Source: Dehalococcoidia bacterium | GTDB lineage: Bacteria; Chloroflexota; Dehalococcoidia; GIF9; AB-539-J10 | Length of the DNA: 44,187 nt | Direction: 5' to 3' | Assembly (NCBI GenBank): GCA_021157895.1 | Contig: JAGGVQ010000015.1 | Coordinates: forward strand, 1 to 44,187 | Part shown: one piece after another, positions 40,992-44,187 of the stretch | Position numbering within the stretch: position 1 is the first letter of the stretch | Layout of the letters: the number at the start of each line of letters is the position of its first letter | The notes under the pieces: model-generated | Seen by the model: the letters and a program-made list of their open reading frames with translations, nothing else | Databases searched by the model: none | Told to the model about the DNA's origin: nothing | Made by a program: the position numbers and the translations under genes

Positions 40992-41654
40992 CTAGACATC
41001 ATGATGTAATTCCCTTTTAGGGAGAGCTAGAATCTCAGTTAACGATCTAGCTTGCTTCACAGTATATGGCCCAATTCTTAAGCGGCGTACTTCTAGAACT
41101 GTGCTTCCAACCCTCAGACTTTGACCAATGTCATGAACAAGGCTTCGAACATAAAACCCTGAGGATACATCACAGGTCAGGGTAAAATAGGGAAATTGGA
41201 ACTCATCCAGTGTTAACAAGTAAATGCTCACTCTATGGGGAGGAAGATCTGTGTGTACTCGCTGTCTGGCTAATTGATAAGCTCTCTGTCCCTTTATCTT
41301 CTTGCTTGAAAAAGAAGGAGGAGTTTGCCAAATGTCACCGTGGAATTCCACCAACACGTGTTCCATTGAGTCGCGGCTGATGATTTTGTCGTTTCGGTTT
41401 AAAATTGTTCCTTCGGAATCAAAGGTATTGGTCTCTATCCCTAAAATCCCCCTGACTTCATAAGTTTTATCCAATTTGACAAATGATGAGACCTCTTTCG
41501 TACGTTTACCGGTAAGTATAATGAGCAGTCCCGTAGCAAGCGGATCTAGTGTACCTGTATGGCCCGCCTTCACTTGAAATTGCCTGCTGATTCTTTTCAC
41601 CACATGGAAGGATGTAATTCCTCTCGGTTTGTCTACATATATAATAGTATTCAC
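40992..41654 (-). CDS. truB: tRNA pseudouridine(55) synthase
   Basis: A 220-residue TruB enzyme. YVDKPRGITSFHVVKRI, then GHTGTLDPLATGLLIILTGKRTK with the catalytic Asp in TLDPLA near residue 38, and TYEVRGILGIETNTFD. CDVSSGFYVRSLVHDIG is the second family block. The protein is shorter than E. coli TruB because it has no large C-terminal PUA domain. The start is GTG at 41654, with weak ribosome-binding signals. It lies 64 bp after the Smr gene and 17 bp before the last codons of the antiporter leader. Confidence 0.93.
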   Translation of the reverse strand: MNTIIYVDKPRGITSFHVVKRISRQFQVKAGHTGTLDPLATGLLIILTGKRTKEVSSFVKLDKTYEVRGILGIETNTFDSEGTILNRNDKIISRDSMEHVLVEFHGDIWQTPPSFSSKKIKGQRAYQLARQRVHTDLPPHRVSIYLLTLDEFQFPYFTLTCDVSSGFYVRSLVHDIGQSLRVGSTVLEVRRLRIGPYTVKQARSLTEILALPKRELHHDV

Positions 41655-41718
41655 AATTGAATGAAATCTAGCCTATGGGGATTTTACAATATTGACTATT
41701 TTCCCAGGAGAGAGTAGG

Positions 41719-41976
41719 TTAGTAGCTATATAATTCAACAATGGTAACACCATAATCACCGTCACCGTAATCAGCAAGGTGAAAGGATTTTACCAAAGAA
41801 TGCTTGGACAGCACCTCATGTACTGCTCGACGTAATTTCCCCCCGCCCTTACCATGGATGATACGTACCGTAGGCAAATGTGTCATAAAGGCATCATCAA
41901 TATATTTATCAAGCTTATATAAAGCATCCTCCACTGTGAGGTGTCGGATCATTAATTGCGCATCGACTGTTTTCAT
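41719..41976 (-). CDS. Stand-alone Smr domain protein
   Basis: An 85-residue Smr domain: LTVEDALYKLDKYIDDAFMT, RIIHGKGGGKLRRAVHEVL and a C-terminal DYGDGDYGVTIVEL. This is the nuclease-like domain normally at the C-terminus of MutS2; here it stands alone. The DxRG motif of the N-terminal end is MIRH instead, and HGKG is intact. Its ATG overlaps the tilS stop, so the two are translationally coupled. It could act on branched DNA or on ribosome collisions. Confidence 0.82.
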   Translation of the reverse strand: MKTVDAQLMIRHLTVEDALYKLDKYIDDAFMTHLPTVRIIHGKGGGKLRRAVHEVLSKHSLVKSFHLADYGDGDYGVTIVELYSY

Positions 41977-43436
41977 GGAAGTTCAACAAACTCCAAGTGC
42001 AAAATTTGTTTCGTGTTCTCAGTAATTTTCATTCTATCGTCGATTCTCCATCCTGCTACCCAAACAATTTGTTGAGGAGAACAAACTATAGGGATATGCT
42101 TTCTCCAGTGGGAGGGAATTTTAGCATCAACCATAAAATCTTGTAGCTTCTTGGATGTACTCATTCCTAATGGGTGAAATCTGTCACCTCGGTGGCGTTG
42201 GCGGACAAGCAGCTTTGTTCCTGTCCGATCCATATCAAGATTGGCTATATAAGCATTGTCACTCTTATGAGAAACATACTGCCGTGGTAATAATTTTGCC
42301 ACTATTTTCCACCCCGAGAATGAAGTTTCCCCGGGAACCCGAAGGGAAATTGTGCCACTCCACGGGGGGAAAGTATATGCGGGAAATGAGAGTGGAGACT
42401 TCTTTGCTATAACAGCTATAGCGAGCTCAGTATACCCGTTCCAACAAACAACATTATGAGGCAAGAGAACGACTTTGTTTACTGGTTTGGTTTGCAAATT
42501 AATTACTTTCTCGATGTGAATTGACTCAATATCTTTTACATAATCTAAAACCTTACCTATTGCCAACCTGAGCAGTTGTTTTTGTAAAGCTAAAGGTAAT
42601 ATATGAAACCTTTCTTTGTTTAGATAAATGGCATCGCTATTTTGCCTTCCTACCTTGCTCCACAATATACATGCTTGATGTTCCAAGAATGAGGTTTCCT
42701 CTTCGGCAATTTTAGAAAGACGGATTAGTGATTGGTCTATTCTGGGGTTATATTCCCGGAGTAAAGGTAAAAGTTCAAGACGACAGCGATTGCGCAAGAA
42801 GGACACGGAGAAATTAGAAGAATCAATTCGGGGTTTCAGTTGCTGCTCATGACAATATGCCAAGGTTTGTTCTCTTGTCACATTAAGGAGAGGCCTTACT
42901 ACCATTAAATGATTCTTTCTTATTTTGGGTAATGTTATCCTTGCTTCGTATACCATTGGCGCAGAAGGCTTGATCCCAACCAAACCAGAAACACCTGAGC
43001 CTCTTAATATATGCATCAAAATAGTCTCTACCTGATCATTCTTAGTATGCCCGATGGCCACCTTGTTGGCCCCCACCTCACCGGCTACCCTGGCAAGAAA
43101 ATTATACCTCAGTTTTCGTGATGCTTCCTCAATGGAGCAACCTCTTGCCTTCTTATAAGCACTGACATTTGCTTCCTCCGTAGTGATGGGAATGCCGAAT
43201 TGATTAGCCAGACTTGTGACATATAGAGCATCATTCTGAGATTCTTCGCCTCGCAGTAAGTGATTCAGATGGGCGATGTGAAGTCTTATGTCGAGTTTCT
43301 GCCGAAATTTGGCTAGGATATGAAGCAAACATATGGAATCAGCTCCGCCTGACACACCGATAACTACTATTTCGCCCGGTAAAATTAATTTATGTTGGTG
43401 AATAAACTTTATTATTTCAGATTGCGTATCATTCAT
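41973..43436 (-). CDS. tilS: tRNA(Ile)-lysidine synthetase
   Basis: A 487-residue TilS that converts C34 of tRNA-Ile(CAT) to lysidine. The PP-loop GVSGGADSICLLHIL is near residue 28; HIAHLNHLLRGEESQNDA and IGHTKNDQVETILMHILRGSG follow. The C-terminal TilS domain spans about residues 390-485 with FHPLGMSTSKKLQDFM. I chose ATG at 43436, which begins MNDTQSE; an upstream in-frame start at 43478 would overlap the phosphatase gene. A possible substrate tRNA is at 35987. Confidence 0.93.
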   Translation of the reverse strand: MNDTQSEIIKFIHQHKLILPGEIVVIGVSGGADSICLLHILAKFRQKLDIRLHIAHLNHLLRGEESQNDALYVTSLANQFGIPITTEEANVSAYKKARGCSIEEASRKLRYNFLARVAGEVGANKVAIGHTKNDQVETILMHILRGSGVSGLVGIKPSAPMVYEARITLPKIRKNHLMVVRPLLNVTREQTLAYCHEQQLKPRIDSSNFSVSFLRNRCRLELLPLLREYNPRIDQSLIRLSKIAEEETSFLEHQACILWSKVGRQNSDAIYLNKERFHILPLALQKQLLRLAIGKVLDYVKDIESIHIEKVINLQTKPVNKVVLLPHNVVCWNGYTELAIAVIAKKSPLSFPAYTFPPWSGTISLRVPGETSFSGWKIVAKLLPRQYVSHKSDNAYIANLDMDRTGTKLLVRQRHRGDRFHPLGMSTSKKLQDFMVDAKIPSHWRKHIPIVCSPQQIVWVAGWRIDDRMKITENTKQILHLEFVELP

Positions 43437-43446
43437 TGAATTCACT

Positions 43447-44064
43447 TCATGTTGTTGTGTGAGGAAATACAAACACACTATTAAAAGTTAGTAGCCTGTT
43501 TCCCTGGTTTGCTACTTCAATAATGCTTATACTCCCAGGATCAAGCTTGAATTTCATAAGATGTTCCACAGATAAACCTAAGGATTTCAAGATGATAGCC
43601 ATGATTACAAAGTAATGACTGACAATTACTGTAATTCCATTGACATTCTTGCTTATTTGGGTCTCTACAGCTTTCCATGCCCTTGTCTGCAATTCACTAA
43701 AGCTTTCACCTCCAGGCAGTGGTTCCATGTCCCCACGTTGCCACCAGTTCATTAGAAATTTACTGAACGTTGTGTGTAAGTTAGGAAGAAATAAACTTTC
43801 TAGCTCTCCAAAAGCAATTTCCTTAAGCCTATTATCTATATTGACAGACAAATTGTGATGTTGGGCTATCATTTGTGCTGTATTCAGTGCTCGTTTCAAC
43901 GGACTAGATGTTATGGCGACAATATCTGTATCCCTCAAGTATAATGCTATGCTTTTAGCTTGTTTTATTCCAAGATTGTTTAACCCAATATCGCTATCGC
44001 AACCCTGTACCCTCTGCTTCTCATTCCAAAAAGTTTCACCATGCCTAACTAGAATAAGCTTCAC
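43447..44064 (-). CDS. Histidine phosphatase (phosphoglycerate-mutase-like)
   Basis: A 205-residue histidine phosphatase. LILVRHGETFWN at the N-terminus is the catalytic His loop; ITSSPLKRALNTAQ and EIAFGELE give the second Arg and the proton donor Glu, and IVSHYFVIMAIIL gives the second His. It may be a cobalamin alpha-ribazole phosphatase or a broad phosphatase; no cob genes are nearby. The natural start is probably GTG at 44064. Open frame continues upstream without a stop through the IS3 fragment to the window edge, giving a possible in-frame fusion of 246 codons. Its stop lies 10 bp before tilS. Confidence 0.87.
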   Translation of the reverse strand: MKLILVRHGETFWNEKQRVQGCDSDIGLNNLGIKQAKSIALYLRDTDIVAITSSPLKRALNTAQMIAQHHNLSVNIDNRLKEIAFGELESLFLPNLHTTFSKFLMNWWQRGDMEPLPGGESFSELQTRAWKAVETQISKNVNGITVIVSHYFVIMAIILKSLGLSVEHLMKFKLDPGSISIIEVANQGNRLLTFNSVFVFPHTTT

Positions 44065-44066
44065 AG

Positions 44067-44187
44067 TTCTGTTTTCTTTCATAACCAATAATTCCTCGAA
44101 CTCATCAGGAGGCCGATAACCCAGTGCTGAGTGAAGCCTTTTGAGATTATAAACCTCTTCGATAAAATAAGGGAGCCTATTCATCAC
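44067..44187 (-). pseudogene. IS3 orfB fragment abutting the phosphatase gene
   Basis: On the minus strand it encodes MNRLPYFIEEVYNLKRLHSA and LGYRPPDEFEELLVMKENR, the same C-terminal IS3 sequence as at 1823-1943. It ends six codons before the transposase stop and continues in frame into the phosphatase. The IS3 right inverted repeat present at 1991-2002 is missing here. It may be a true relic or the trace of an assembly join at a repeated sequence. Confidence 0.85.
44067..44187 (-). repeat. 121-bp inverted duplication, right copy
   Basis: Identical over 121 bases to the reverse complement of 1823-1943. The match begins exactly at the window edge, so the true repeat may be longer. It would let homologous recombination invert the segment between. 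Confidence 0.95.

Overview
This looks like a bacterial chromosome segment of moderate, roughly balanced base composition, probably a metagenome contig. The gene set points to Chloroflexota, most likely the class Dehalococcoidia: a DapL-type lysine/peptidoglycan branch with DapF, ThyX rather than ThyA, an archaeal-type NrpR nitrogen regulator, a short FMN-binding glutamate-synthase-like protein, a MTH1187-family protein and type I glutamine synthetase without an obvious partner. The taxonomic call is an inference from family content, not from a marker-gene tree.

Layout. Positions 1-2002 are a wreck of an IS3-family element split by a complete ISNCY-type element (transposase 148-1734). metF begins only 25 bp after the IS3 end. 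Then come a five-tRNA cluster (Phe, Gly, Leu, Gln, Asn; minus strand), a small nucleotidylyltransferase, lepB-pyrE, a SIMPL lipoprotein and tRNA-Lys with the scar of a lost tyrosine integrase. From 6617 to 14101 there is a minus-strand nitrogen/glutamine island, in transcription order nrpR, hisF, glutamate-synthase-like gene, glnA, nadE, pdxT. Upstream of it lies a glycine-betaine/proline ABC transporter (14420-17573). Plus-strand dut-thyX and a TGS-domain GTPase follow, then a minus-strand EamA transporter, an HhH-glycosylase-like protein, tRNA-Arg and two tiny zinc proteins.

From 22919 to 33591 there is a long plus-strand run: polyprenyl synthase, pgk, tpiA, miaA, dapF, dapL, hflX, an M20 peptidase, a histone-deacetylase-fold protein, a MTH1187 protein and a metallo-beta-lactamase-fold protein. 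A YggS-like gene and a Xer-type recombinase diverge at 34.28 kb. A transglutaminase-like gene, tRNA-Met and tRNA-Gly, a crotonase, the ribosomal protein set rplU-rpmA-rpmE, hisA-hisI, and a minus-strand group (phosphoglycerate-mutase-like, tilS, Smr domain, truB, KefB-like antiporter) complete the window.

The most notable observations are: an NrpR-controlled glutamine island with a strong promoter and a candidate operator that has the 14-bp geometry of archaeal NrpR sites; a signal peptidase whose catalytic Ser position reads Cys; likely non-AUG starts for rplU (ATT) and perhaps hflX (ATA/TTG); a degenerate integrase tail reading antisense into tRNA-Lys; and a perfect 121-bp inverted duplication of IS3 sequence at the two ends of the window, one copy fused in frame to a phosphatase gene. 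I found no CRISPR array, no rRNA and no convincing multi-gene defence system.
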